A stretch of 64,000 nucleotides of DNA from Tetrahymena elliotti 4EA (taxonomy: Eukaryota; Ciliophora; Oligohymenophorea; Hymenostomatida; Tetrahymenidae): NCBI GenBank assembly GCA_000231825.2, contig JH720297.1, positions 1,171,543 to 1,235,542 of the forward strand. The letters run 5' to 3'. Every line of letters begins with the position of its first letter. The stretch's first letter is position 1. Shown in pieces: positions 36,401-48,921 of the stretch. Both the position numbers and the translations under genes were made by a program. Under the pieces are notes generated by a model. It did no database searches, had not been told where the DNA came from, and worked only from the letters and a program-made list of their open reading frames with translations.

Positions 36401-38719
36401 TTTAGGATTTTGAATGATTTAATCATTATAAATACCAGATCTTTAATTAGAAAGAATAATTTAATCTAAATACTCATTAACATTTGGCATATAACTTTTT
36501 TTGTCTCTATCATCTTTACTAACCTGGGGTGATGATGATTTTTCACTAATATATTTATCTCTTTTTTATGAATAATTAGGAATAACGCTGCTATTTTTTT
36601 TAATAATTTTCTAATTTAATCCTAATTTAATATTATCGTCATCGCTTTATAATGGAGAAAAGAAAATATTTCTCTAATTTGAGATAATAGACTCTAATTT
36701 AGCTTATTATTCTTTTGCTAGATTTTTTGGGTGAGAAAGGTTCTAAAAGGAAGGTTATTTAGCATTTTCAATGCTATTATATTCATAGTCAGCATTTTTA
36801 TAAATCTATTAGAAGGCTTTATTTTGAAAAGCTGCTTATTAATTATTTTTATCTGAAGAAATTTAATTAGTTTATTATTATTATTTCTCGTTTTTTTCTG
36901 ATTTATTTCTAATTCCCTTTTATAAATAAACATCTTAACTTCGTTTTTTAATTATTTCTTGCATAAACTATTAGTCTACGTTACTAGGTAGAGTGCTCTA
37001 AAATTGTAATTTTATCATTTATTTGTCTTCTTTGTAATTATTTTCATTTAAATTACTTATACTCCCCATTTTCACATTTTTTTCAAAATTATCGTTTATT
37101 TATTATATTTTATTAGTTACTCTTCTACTATTTGGGGATCTAGTTGGCTTCTCTTTAGCACCTTAATTTAAAATCTCTTTAGGTTCTAATTAATTATTAA
37201 AACAATTTAAAATTTAAATTTAAAAATACATACCATAAATTCTCATTAATTCTTGTCAAAAACAACTCTAACATTTTAAATGAAAACAAAAATATCTTAA
37301 AAATTTTTATTTAAAGTTAAAGGTTAGCTGAGATGAATTATTGAGGGTTTATTGTACATATTTAATATAAATCAAATGTAATTTTTGTAGAATAATGTAA
37401 TAGTATGATATCTATTCAAAGATAAAATACTTACTTTGTACTTCAATGCTAAGAGATGATACTCTTTTATGTTTCTTTTCAATATCAAGAGGATATGGTA
37501 GTCTCAAAAGTGTTAATTTCTCTATGATGACTATTTTTGATAAAAAATGAAAAATAAGTCTATTATTTTTAATTTATTTTAAAAATCTTTGATTTCTCTT
37601 TCATTTTAAAAGAGTGAAAAAGTAAATTAAATGTTCTTTAATGATTTTTTAAATTGGTCTTCTTTTACCATACAATTAGATAAAAGGGAATTTGTATGGC
37701 AGGTAATCAATCAATCCCCTTTTTAGCTTTGCTTTTTGTGCAAATTATTTTAATTTACTTTTTATTTGTGGATGATTTAATTAGAAAAAGATAATCCAAG
37801 TATTTTTTCAGAATAATTCTTAATTTATTACTGAATAATTGAAAATTTAAGCTATTTTTGTTTTACTTTAATTTTACAAAAGAGATGTTGTGTCTGGCCT
37901 TTTTAAATGATCTTTTGTAAGAAGTAGATTCACTATAGCTTACAGCTCTCTGCTATATGTACTAGGAAGTGGTTCTACTTTGTTTTTTAAAATTTTTATA
38001 ACCAGTGCTCCTTAATTTGAAGCCTCAAAGGGATGCTTGAAAGTGCATAGTTCATATAAAATACAACCTAGGGACCAAATGTCACTTTTTTCATTATATG
38101 GTTTCTCCTCACATATTTCTGGGGATAAATAATAAGGTGTACCAACCATAGTTTTAGCTAAATTATTAGTATCTCCTAAGTATTTAGCAACACCCAAATC
38201 TCCAATACGAATTTCAGTACTATTTTTAGTTAAGAATATATTCATTGTTTTGAAATCACGATGGAGAACTTTTTATTGATGAATGCTATGCAAACCAAGA
38301 AGCATTTAGAGAAAGAAAAGCCATATTTTATTTTCATTAACAAATTAATTTTTTTGCTTTTTAATATACTGCAATAAATCTCCATTTTCGCAAAATTCCA
38401 TAACTATATAGAGATCATTTTATTCTATAAACATATCATAATATTTGACAACATATGGACTTTCTAAATGCTTTAAAAGATTTCCTTCATTAACAGCATC
38501 TTATTTCTGCTTTGGATCTAAAAACTTCATATTAATTTCTTTAATTACATATGTTTTCCCATCAGATTTTTTTCTACCTTTATAAACTATTCCATATGAT
38601 CCTTAACCTAACTTAACTAAATTATCATACTCATCAATTCCACCTCTAAAATCAAGCATAGCATATTACTATTCTTACTATTACTAGATATACTGAGAGG
38701 CTAATTGATTTTGATTCAT
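33442..38719 (-). CDS. NEK-family protein kinase with long Asn/Gln-rich tail
   Basis: Seven exons keep frame throughout: 38719-37867, 37530-37435, 37251-37234 (18-nt micro-exon), 37185-35986, 35414-33709, 33650-33593, 33509-33442; 1332 residues. The kinase domain (residues about 30-290) shows [12 protein letters not shown] (37-48), Lys60 in [25 protein letters not shown] (153-160), [22 protein letters not shown] and [14 protein letters not shown], as in NIMA-related kinases, which act on cilia length, centrioles and mitosis. Variations: DFG is DLG and HRDLK is HRDFK, with catalytic residues kept. The tail of about 1000 residues is Asn/Gln/Ser/Lys-rich; near its end is a coiled coil ([19 protein letters not shown]) followed by [17 protein letters not shown], similar to C-terminal helices in other ciliate NEKs. 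The 571-nt intron 35415-35985 could instead separate two genes; matching phases argue for one. Confidence 0.8.
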
Positions 38720-39862
38720 AATATTTTAATAATCAATTCACTTTTACAGCTAAATATGTGTCTTCAACCAAACTGTAATTTGTTATATAAAATTTTATTC
38801 CCTATTCAAATTGAGTTATTGGTAAGTATTATTCTCTTAAAAATAAATGTTATTAACTGGCTTAATATATATTAATAATTCCCAAATTAGCCAAAGCTTT
38901 TAATTATTAATTAAACGATTGACTGATTCGCTGATTTCTTAGCAGGTTTAGTCTATTGCGATTGATCAATAAATAATAAACTTCATAAAGAAATAATTAC
39001 ATGAGAAATAAATAAATTCAATAAATAAAAAGAAAAACTACTTTATAGTAAACTAGAATCATTCTAAGATACTAATTGCTAATTTTAATTGTTCTCTTTA
39101 TTTTTATACATTAATTAAATTAAATTTCAAAGAAAGTAGTAAAAATATTAAAGGTGAGCTTTTTTATCTTTTTCAGCTATTATAATAGACTTATTAAGTA
39201 TGAACTATTAATTAATTAATTAATTATAAAAAGACCCAACGCCTTGAATCTTTGATTGATAGATAAATATATTTATACATTATAGACAAATCAAAATTAT
39301 TTGTTTTCTATTTCTTTTTTTTTCGAAATACTCCCTATCTTTTTTTGTTATTAAATTAAGATTTATTTTATTCAGTTCTATTAAGCTTAGGAAGTGTAAA
39401 AATGTTATGAATATTCTGGCAGATAAATTACTGCTCTTAGTTGCGTAAATTCAAGTTAATTTTTTTAATTAGAAATAGAATAATTAGAGTAAAAAAATAA
39501 GGTGCTGCGATTTAGATAAATTACAATTTAAAATCAGTATTTTTTAAATTGTATTCAAAAAAATTTTTTAAACAAAAAGAATAAAAGGAAACTCTTTTTG
39601 ATTGGCAAAAAGTATGTTAAAGCAATAAGGGAATGTGCATTGTTCACTGGAAAAACATAAAAATAATGGTAATATAATAGAGAAATGTGAAAGTTGAATT
39701 TTTTATTTTAAAATCTGATGTTGTTTGCTTTCTATAAATATAATCTATTACTCTTAGCAAAAAATAAGTAAATTATTTATAAAGTTATATTATTTATTTA
39801 TTATCATAATAAAAAATACAAATTATTTAAAGTGATTTATTTATTTACATATAGATAGGAAT
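38720..39862. promoter_or_regulatory. Divergent intergenic region (presumed promoters)
   Basis: A 1.1-kb AT-rich gap between the starts of the NEK kinase gene (-) and the RKSTFS-repeat gene (+). No RNA gene or coding frame seen; a run of TTAATTAATTAAT lies near 39210. The promoter role is inferred from the head-to-head layout only. Confidence 0.35.
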
Positions 39863-42800
39863 ATGTCAGAAAATAACTAACAAAATAAAATTAACATTTT
39901 GACTGAAAACTAAGGTGTTGCCCAGCAAAACACTTGGGAAGATAATACTCATGCCTAAAGTGATTTATAGAATCATCTAACTCTACCTTAATAGCCCAAG
40001 CACACTATTTAGGATGATATTACTGAATTCAGCCAAGCCATTTAAAAAAAAAGAAATTCATAGAGAAAATCAGTTTTTAGCAATCACGAAGAAATGAATT
40101 TAGGAGATCTAATTAACAAGGACAGCTAAGAATAAGAAAAAGATGATGGCCAAAGCCAAATACATTCAAATAATAGCCCTCAAATTGTAAATTAAGTAGA
40201 AGCTGGCTTGAATAATCAATAATAAGATAGTAATGAAAATAATGCTTAATAATCTGAATAAAGCAATTCAAATACTCAATTTTTATTACCAGTTAAACCT
40301 CAGCATAATGTTCAAGACGACATTAAGGAGTTTAATGAACATATAGTCTAAAGAAAGAATGTAAGGAGGGCTTCCAGATTTTAAGAAGAAAATCAATCTC
40401 ACTTATAAGAGCTGGCCAGTCATCTGTAAGATAACGCTAATAAATTGCATGCTGAGAACGAAAATAATGAATAAAGAAAAAAAGAAGCATAGAATGAAGA
40501 GGGGGAGGAGGAAAAAGATCACAACTAGATTACTAGCTTGAATGAATTGCAAGATAAAGAAAATAAATTACAGTAGGGAAGAGATGATGATAACAAAGAG
40601 TTTTTAAAATCCAATGATGAAAACACAAAATAAAAATCTATTTCTGAATTATAGGAAGAAGCAAAATAAAAACCAAATGCTTTAAATGAAGTTATTAAGC
40701 TCACTTCTTAAATTTAGGTTAAGAGAGATTTAAAAAGAAAATCTACTTTTTCAATGACTAACATTAAACATGAAGACGAAGAAGAAGAAGAAGGTAATTA
40801 ACAAGATAATAAATAGTAGAAATCAAACGAACAAACTGAATAGTAATAACAATAGCATTTGAAATAATCTCCTGGTAAAGAAAAAAAGCAAAATGCTTTA
40901 AATGAAATTATTAAGCTGAATAATGAAATTCATTTCAAAAGCAGTTTAAAAAGAAAGTCTACCTTCTCTCTTCCCACCATTCAAGATGATGATGACAACA
41001 ATGATAACAATGAAGAATCAAAAGAAAAACCTAAATCAATTAAATTGATTGATGAAAAAGAAATCAGTAAAATAAAAGAACAACCATCAATTGAAGAAAG
41101 AGGAGATAATGAGGATGGTGAAAGTCATTAATAAAACAATGACTCCGAATAAGGAGGAGAATAACATTAACATCATACTGGCAAAAAGCCCAATGCTCTT
41201 GTTGAAATTTTAAAGCTAAATAGCGATATTTAAGTCAAGAGACAATTAACAAGAAAGTCTACTTTTTCTCTTCCTGTCCATTTGGATGATGAGGAAGATG
41301 GAAACAACAAAGAAAATTAAGAGAATTAAGAGAATAATGACAATGATTTATAAAGTCAGCCATCCTCTACATCATTGCAATAAAATATGAATGAAAATGC
41401 TGAAAGAAATGCTGCAGATATTCCTGATTCACAAGAAAATAGCTCTGATTAATAGAAAAAACCAAGTGCTTATTAAGAAATTGTAACTCTAAATAACTAA
41501 ATTAATTCTAAAAGATCTCTGACAAGAAAATCTACATTTTCAGTTCCTCTTATTCCAGAAGGTGAAGAAGCTGATTCAAGTGAAAAGAAAGATGATAATT
41601 CTAAGATTACTGAAGAATCCCATCATCTAGATGATACCTAAGAAATTACAAAAAAGAAACCAAATGCACTAAATGAAATTATTGAGTTAAACAATGAAAT
41701 CTAGCATAAGAAGGATCTAAGAAGAAAATCTACTTTTTCTATTCCAGTTATTTTAGATGATGACTTAGATTTAAAAAAGGAAGAAGGGGAAGGGTAGTAA
41801 AAATAGTCTCAATAAGAAGGTGCTTAGAAGAAGAAAAATGCCTTGGATGATATCCTTGAGTTAAGCGATTAAATACAAGTAAAGAGAAACTCTAGGAGAA
41901 AATCCACTTTTTCTAAGATCAATAATGCTTAGTAATAAGAAGAATAATAGGATAATAAAAAAAAAGTAGTCTTAGAGAATGATGAAGCAGAAGATTAATT
42001 ACATGAAGGGGTTGCAGAAGATGAGACAGCAGAAGCCAAGCTTTAAAGATAGAGAAAGAAAAAGAACCTTAAGGATAAAGAAGAGGTAATGTTTCTAAAT
42101 TTATCAATACAATTTAAACTAGCTTTATTTATTTAAGGCAGACCACCGAGTGAAGAATGCTCATGGTAGCTAATCATAACAAAAGAAGCATATCTTTCTT
42201 GAAGAGAACAAACATAACTTCAGAAAAGTCATTCATCCCACAATAAAACCAGAATAAACAGAAAATAAAGACAATAAAGATAATTAAGAAGAATAAGTTG
42301 AAGAAGTAAATAATTTGTAATCATACAACAATTAAAAATAAGTAGATGAAGACAATTAAAAGGCTAATTAAGATATTGATATTAATTTGAATTTGCATAG
42401 ATCTGATATCTAAAATAGCCAAAAAACTAGCTAATAGCAATCCCCAGATATATACTAAGACAAGAAATCAAAAAACGAAAGAAGAGATGTAATTCATTCA
42501 ATTTTATATTTAAATTTTCCATTTTTAAATTATGTTTTTTCATCAAGAAAAGAATGAAAAACTTTAAAATTAATACAAAATCTCTCTTAAAATTTAGATT
42601 TTATTATTTAAAAAGAAAATATTTAAATGAAAATTACAAATTAATTCTTAATTTTTGTTTAAATATAAATTAAGGAATTTGCATTACAGAGAAAGCTTGA
42701 GTATTTAACTGCTAAGTCAGCTAAAAACGAGCTAATTAGAAAAGAAAAAGGAAATATTCCACATAATAAGTTTATTGCATAGGAGTTGTCAAAAGAAATA

Positions 42801-44611
42801 AAAATAAGAGAAGCAAATAAAAGAAAGAGAGAACTAGAAACTATGTTAGCTTAAATAAATAGAGAAATTTAAAATATTAGAAACTCTGATCCCGATTATG
42901 AGAGTTTAGCTATTAACAATGTGCACCAAAAGTCAGTTTAGGATGAAAATAATAGGTCTTAAAGTAATCATCTTTATAGCAGTAATATGGAAAATTAAAA
43001 AAACTCTGGTAGAATCCTTCCTCCAATAAAAAAAAATAACTAGATTAAAGAAATGATCAAAATTGCAGAAGATTCAGTTGCAAACTAAAATGCAGTCTCT
43101 ATCATATAAAAATATAAAAAGGAAAAAGAATTTAAAAGATAAAAGAAAGAGTAAGAATTCCAGCAAGTTAGCAACCAAATCTATAAAGAGTAATCAATTA
43201 ATTAATCAAAATTATAATTACCTTTTTTGAAAAAATAAAAAAACCAAAAACAAAAATTTCTTTGAAATATTTGAAATTGAATTCAACAAAAATTATTTTT
43301 TTTTCACTCAATATTTTGAGAATCAATGTAAAAAAAATTTAAATTTTCCATTCTAATTACTCTATTGTTTGTTATCAAATTAAATTTTTCATTCAAAACA
43401 AAACAATTATTTAAAATTTTACTTTCAAAAACAAAATAATGACTTGAATTTTTCTTTACAATATTAATATATAGTACCCTAGGGTACTGCCTTAGTAAAG
43501 GCTACATACAAATAGAATACATATGCAGANNNNNNNNNNNNNNNNNNNNNNNNNNNNNNNNNNNNNNNNNNNNNNNNNNNNNNNNNNNNNNNNNNNNNNN
43601 NNNNNNNNNNNNNNNNNNNNNNNNNNNNNTATTATTTTGGTTTTACTTTTCTTTTTCGGGGATTTTTGATTTTAAGAAATCTTTTTTTTACAATATTAAT
43701 ATTAATAAAATAACAATTTAGGAAAGTATTTGGCTAATTTAAGATACAAATTTTTTATTATAGTTTTTTTGTACATTTTAAACTAATGGATTTTTATAAT
43801 TTTTTTTTCTAGAGTTGAGCTTAGGAGATAATAAAACGAGAGTTTGCATGAAAAGATTATCTTAGAAAAAAGATAAAAATTATTGCATAAAAAGCAGTAA
43901 TATGAGAGTAAGAAAGCTGAGTAATAGCAACTACTTGTAGCTTCTAAGATGTTTGTTAAAGAGTTACATTAAGTTGGACCTGGTAAAGCTACAAACAACT
44001 ATTTAAGCTAGGTGAATTAAATAGATAGTGAATATAAGTTTGGGCCTTACTAGACTCCAGAGCTAGATGCATAAAAACTAGGTCTTTAGTAAATTAGAAG
44101 CCTCCAAAAAGGAGAATAAGTGGAAGGTGTACCTCTTCCTAACTTTATGAAAAATAAAAATAATAATGAGTTCAAAAAGTTGCTCGAAGAAAATAAAATT
44201 AATCGTGATAGAGAAATTAAAATAATAGAAAATCGTAAAGACCTTTACAAGTAAAATAAAGAGTTTTTTATGAGTGATGTTTTAAATTTTCCTCATTTTT
44301 ATAAAAATAGTAAAAGAATGGAATACTCTAAATCTGTTAAGAATAATTTATTAAGAGGAGGAAGAAAGTTAGATATTAGCAGCAATCTCCTATTCTAAGA
44401 TGAAGGATTAAATAAGAATAGATTAGTAGTAAGTAGTAGTGTAACTAATTTAGAAAAAAAGAAAAAATTATAACAAGAATTAGAAAATGCTAACCTTTAA
44501 TCTGAGTAAGATGAAAATAAGTAAACTCAAGAATAAGAATTTATAGATATTCCTCAATCCCAGTCCACTAAATCTGTTAACAATAAAGTTTGGAGAGTTA
44601 TCAAGCACTGA
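39863..44611 (+). CDS. RKSTFS-repeat protein with charged coiled-coil C-terminus
   Basis: Four exons: 39863-42085, 42138-42488, 42675-43189, 43813-44611 (TGA at 44609); 1295 residues as read. Exon 1 holds eight copies of a ~28-residue motif, roughly KPNALNEIIKLNNEIQ then KRxLxRKSTFSxP, at about 39994, 40300, 40668, 40886, 41184, 41458, 41655 and 41831; the first two are diverged (DDITEFSQAI...RKSVFS; DDIKEFNEHI...RRASRF). Linkers are Glu/Asp/Asn/Gln-rich, often with a run of Asp just after the motif. R-K-S/T is a basophilic kinase (PKA/AGC) consensus, so each repeat looks like a helix followed by a phosphosite. Exons 2-4 are Lys/Glu/Gln-rich with coiled-coil segments (e.g. EFALQRKLEYLTAKSAKNEL). 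No named family recognised. The third intron (43190-43812) holds the assembly gap, so an exon could be missing there. Confidence 0.8.
43473..43488. repeat. Perfect 16-bp palindrome beside the assembly gap
   Basis: AGTACCCTAGGGTACT is a perfect palindrome, GC-richer than its surroundings, 41 bp before the N run. It lies inside the third intron of the RKSTFS-repeat gene. Confidence 0.8.
43530..43629. other. Assembly gap (100 N)
   Basis: One hundred N, probably a gap of unknown size. The sequence TTTACAATATTAATAT occurs on both sides (43455-43470 and 43687-43702), so the unresolved piece is probably repetitive. Confidence 0.95.
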
Positions 44612-45467
44612 AAATGACCAATATTTCTCACTTAATTTTTAGAATATTTTCCTTTAATTAAGCAAACAATTACCTTTAACTCATTCACTTATTAATTAAT
44701 CAATAATTAACATAATTATAAGGGAATTGAATTAGTTAGTAGGTTTATTAGTTTGCTATATTAATCATCATAAAACTTTTGATTTCTTTCTTAGAATTAA
44801 CTATGCAACATACCAAATAATATATTAAAATCTCATTTAGCAATTTTCTTAATTGTCATAAAAAGAATCAAACATTTTTAATTAGCTATTACTATAAATA
44901 AATCTATATAATAAACATTTTATCTATCTGTCTGTCTATCTATTTACTTCACAATAATCGTTCTTGTTAAATTATTTTGAATAATTTTTGTTCTCTCTAA
45001 ACACCAAATTTATAAAACTGTTTTCTTTTTTAAAAGATATTGACTCTCTAAAAATATTTCATTTCGTTCTTAAACAAAATTTTTGGTTCTTTCTAAAATT
45101 TTTAATGATAATTAGAGTGACAATTTTACAAAAATCATAAGAATAGAAATAATTAAATATCCTAAATTTCCTTGAATCAGTCAGTACAAAGTATTTTTAG
45201 TTAAATAAAAAGATAAAGATTTTTCTCTATAAAATATATTGATACATATTTTTATGACAAATAAATAAAATAGTTTATTTAAATCCACAACAAAAATCTT
45301 TTTAAATAAACTCTTAAATTTTTTAACTTAATTTATTTATAATGATTTTTTTAATTAAGGACGGAAGTAATTTAATTATTTTTAACTACTGAATATTTTT
45401 TAATATAGAATGCATAGTATTTTAATGATTATTTTAATAAGTAAACATTTTATTGATTTAATTCAGC
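44612..45467. other. Convergent intergenic spacer
   Basis: AT-rich gap between two converging 3' ends. Contains a short TCTATCTGTCTG microsatellite near 44920-44945. No gene recognised. Confidence 0.5.
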
Positions 45468-46842
45468 TCAGTAATTGCTTCTTAAAACACCTTTTTTGAG
45501 ATATTTTTTATTAATATTAATACATAATGTTTGTTTAATTTTACTTGTTCTGTTTGGTATAAAGGTTTGTTAAATTTCTCCATAAAGCTCTGATTCTTCA
45601 ATAACTATTTTATATAATTTTTAATAATCTAAAATATTTATAATTTTAATTCACCTCTTTTAGGACGGTATTTATAGAGATCTCTCACATTTTATGATTT
45701 AGAGAAATTAAATGAATTTTAATTTGAAGATTTGTTAGAATATTCACCATATTCCTCCTTTTATTTCATTTTATTGTTGCTTAAATAATTAGAGTGGTCT
45801 TATCTTTAATTAATACTATCATATTCTGATCTTTTCTGTAAAGTTTATTGGGGCTAGGATACACTATTATAGTAAGAAGGTATTTATTATGAAGGATTTT
45901 ATTTGTTAGTTAGGGTATCTTAATAGATAGATTATGAAAGTTGACCCATTTATTAATTAATATCTTCAATATTTCTATTAAAATTGTAAGAGCTTACATT
46001 TTGTAAATTTTGTGAATTTTCAACATTTCTTTATAAAGGATTTTGATAACTGCTTATATCATTAATAGTCTATCTTTTTGATAATGGATATTATTATATA
46101 CTCTAGTAATAACTAGCATTAGGAGGCTACTGAGAATGAGAATTTCTCAAGTTATTTTAAGATGTTAATCCAAATTTATCAGCTTAGTATCTGTATTACC
46201 CATAATAATTATATTTTGAAGTATTCATTTAAGAATAACTCTTATCATTAATTACTTATGAAGGGAACTCTCTATTTCTGCTAGCATATTTTTCTTAGTT
46301 GTTTTAAATCTATCTCACTTATGACATGTCTTGTTTTGTGTAAAAAAATTTATTTTGCTCTTTCTTATACTGATCAAGATTATCCTGCAGTTATGGTAAT
46401 AAATCTCTTTGATAACTTTTTTCTAATTGCATCTAATGGGAATAATTAGGATAGATCGGCCCTTACTATTATTGGTATATCTAAGATCTCAATTAACTAT
46501 TGAGATTGCTATAATTATTTGGTGCTGGTTTTTTTAGTTTCGTCAAAAATGAATCAATTCCTTTCGAAATATCATTAACTTCCATATAAACTTGCTGAAT
46601 TGTATCAGGCTAATTGTCTTTAAAAGTGACTCTTTTTTAACTTATAACTTCCGCATTCTAATCAGCTTCATCCTTTTCTTCCTCTCCTTCTTAATCTTAT
46701 TCTTTTGATGCATCTTCTTCTTCTATTTCTTTATCAGATCCTTTTTCACTTAAATCTAAAAGAGAGAAATAAAAGAGAAAATTATTTTAAAAAATTAATT
46801 TTTTAGATATTAAAATATTTAGTTACCTTCAGCTGAACTCAT
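45468..46842 (-). CDS. Acidic, Asn/Gln-rich protein with RVTF motif (possible PP1 regulator)
   Basis: Three exons: 46842-46827 (16 nt, MSSAE), 46755-45655, 45604-45468; introns 71 and 50 nt, phase 1 each; TGA at 45470-45468; 417 residues. The N-terminus is strongly acidic (SDKEIEEEDASKEQDQEGEE). It is followed by SQKRVTFKDNQPDTI, in which KRVTF fits the RVxF docking motif for protein phosphatase 1. A short helix (VYMEVNDISKGIDSFLTKL) comes next, then a long low-complexity tail rich in Asn, Gln, Ser and Tyr, and a basic/acidic last exon (RPKRVIEESELYGEI). No catalytic domain. PP1 binding is an inference from one short motif; such motifs also arise by chance. It is divergent from the Dpy-30 gene. 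Confidence 0.72.
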
Positions 46843-47872
46843 CGTATTGAATTGAAAATTTATGACTAAACTATAATAACTATTGTTACTTAAAAATTGT
46901 GAATGATAAATTATATATGTTTTAATATAAATAAAATAAGAAGTATTTTTAATTAAATAAAATATAAATTATTTATTGATCATTCATTAATTTTTTTAAA
47001 CCTATATCCATTCAGTGCATAATTCCTCATCTATGTAAATACAAATCTATCCTAATTAATTCATTATTTATTGAATCATAATTGTTTATCAATCTTAAAT
47101 TAGAATTTTGCATAAAACTAATAAAATTTTAAAAATTTATTTCTCAACTTGTTGTAAATAAAAGAAAACTATTTTTTAATTTATTTCATAATTTATTCAT
47201 GATCAAAAAGATAACTTTCATAAGACAAGTAGGCCATCAAAAAAATAGTAAAATTTTTAGTTTCTTTCAGAAATTAAATTACTGATTTTTAAATGTTTGC
47301 CAAATAGGAAGGTTTAAATCATTGTTTGATTTTAAAATAGTTTTAATCTGTTAGTTCCTTAAAAATGGAATATCTACTTGGATGTTAGTTAATAAATTCA
47401 ATATATTTCTTTGAATGAAAATTATGATTAAATAAAAAATGTTATCTATTCACAAAAGAAGTTATAAAGTTGAGATTGTAATAAATTAGTTTGTGTTGTT
47501 GTTAATTAATATTCATATTATTCTCAGCTTTATTGTTTAACCAAAATGTTTGTTTTTATTTTTTTCTTTTCTTTATTTTACTTAGATATTTTTGTTGTGT
47601 TAATCACTTGTATGCAAGGTCTACTTATGCAAAAACATCTAAAGTTTTTAGCCTTGAGCAATAATATATTATTCTTAAAATAGAATCTTTTTGGAAGTAC
47701 ACAAATTTTATTAGAATTCCTTTTATTGAGTTGAGGTAATATTTTAATTTTTAAATAGATAGATAGATTTCTGATATTTAATATTTATAAAATAATTAAA
47801 TTATTTATTTTAAGTAATTAATATATTCAATCTATCGTTTCAATATTTAAATAAGTAAAAAGTAAAAGTAAA
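46843..47872. promoter_or_regulatory. Divergent intergenic region (presumed promoters)
   Basis: A 1.0-kb AT-rich gap between two head-to-head genes. No defined regulatory motif, coding frame or RNA gene recognised; the promoter role is inferred from layout. Confidence 0.35.
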
Positions 47873-48291
47873 ATGGCTGGTAAATAGTTTAATTTTAGGA
47901 GATAGGAAGACATCAAATTTATTCATTTATTTTATAGAAAAGAAAAAATAGCAATAATCATCTAAAGGAGCTTCTTAAGTGCTTTAAAATATACCAGATG
48001 AGGATGATGATTAGAATTAAAACCAAGATTAAGATGAAGGATTATTAACAGGCGCTTCCAATTAGTAAGGAGGTGCAAGTAAATTTTAGCAACTCCCTTT
48101 AAGAGATTATTATGAGAGCTCAGTCACTTAAGTTTTACTTGAAGGATTAAGAGAATTAGGTGCAAAAAGGTAAAATTTACTCTCATCCTTTCAATCATTA
48201 TTTTAATATGAAAATAATAAATAGGCCAGAAAATCCAATTTAGTTTTTAGGAAAGTTTTTATTAGACAGAGATCCAGAAAAGAGAAAATGA
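47873..48291 (+). CDS. Dpy-30 domain protein
   Basis: Three exons: a 7-nt first exon 47873-47879 (ATGGCTG), 47938-48169 and 48225-48291 (TGA at 48289); introns 58 and 55 nt; 101 residues, like human DPY30 (99). After a Lys/Gln/Asp-rich N-terminus the last ~50 residues form the Dpy-30 motif: LPLRDYYESSVTQVLLEGLR, ELGAKRPENPIQFLGKFLL, DRDPEKRK. This helical hairpin dimerises and binds an amphipathic helix of its partner: ASH2 in the COMPASS histone H3K4 methyltransferase, or AKAP-like proteins in ciliary radial spokes. A stand-alone protein of this size fits the COMPASS subunit best, but ciliates also use Dpy-30 folds in axonemes, so the complex is not decided from sequence. Confidence 0.9.
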
Positions 48292-48921
48292 AAAACTATT
48301 CAATTTAAGTTTAAATAAACTAGTACATGCAGATTTATTCTTTTTATATAGTAAAGTATAATAGAGATTATTAAAATTCGCTCTTAAACAAGCTTTTGTG
48401 TATTAGAATTGTAAGGAATATGTTTGATTTAGCTGATGTTGTTTATATAAATTGTTTTTCAACTATTCCTTAATTGTATTTTGATGTTTCTAAATAATAA
48501 GAAACCATAAATAATTAAAATTATTTTGTTTTTCTTTGATAAAATGATTGTATTTATTAAGCAAAAAATGAATTAATTTCTCATAAATTTTTGAAACTTT
48601 TAGCAGTAAAAAATATTTAGAAAGAGATAATGAATTATTAATTAATTAATTAGTTATTTGATTAAAGAAACAACTTGGATATAATTTCACAAAATTTATA
48701 TTTATAAATCAAACAAATTCAGTATTTTTTAAAGCGTATAATTTTGATTGATATTATTTAATTAATATTTTTCAACAGTCAGATAGATATTAAATAAAGG
48801 TTCATTGATTTATTATAGGTCAAGTTTAAATCAAAAAAAATCAGGGTTTTTATAAAGCTATTTTTGAGTTGTAAGTAACAAAAAGGCTACTTTTTTTGTA
48901 GGGAGATATTAGCTAATAAAT
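48292..48921. other. Intergenic spacer
   Basis: AT-rich gap between two + strand genes; no feature recognised. Confidence 0.5.
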
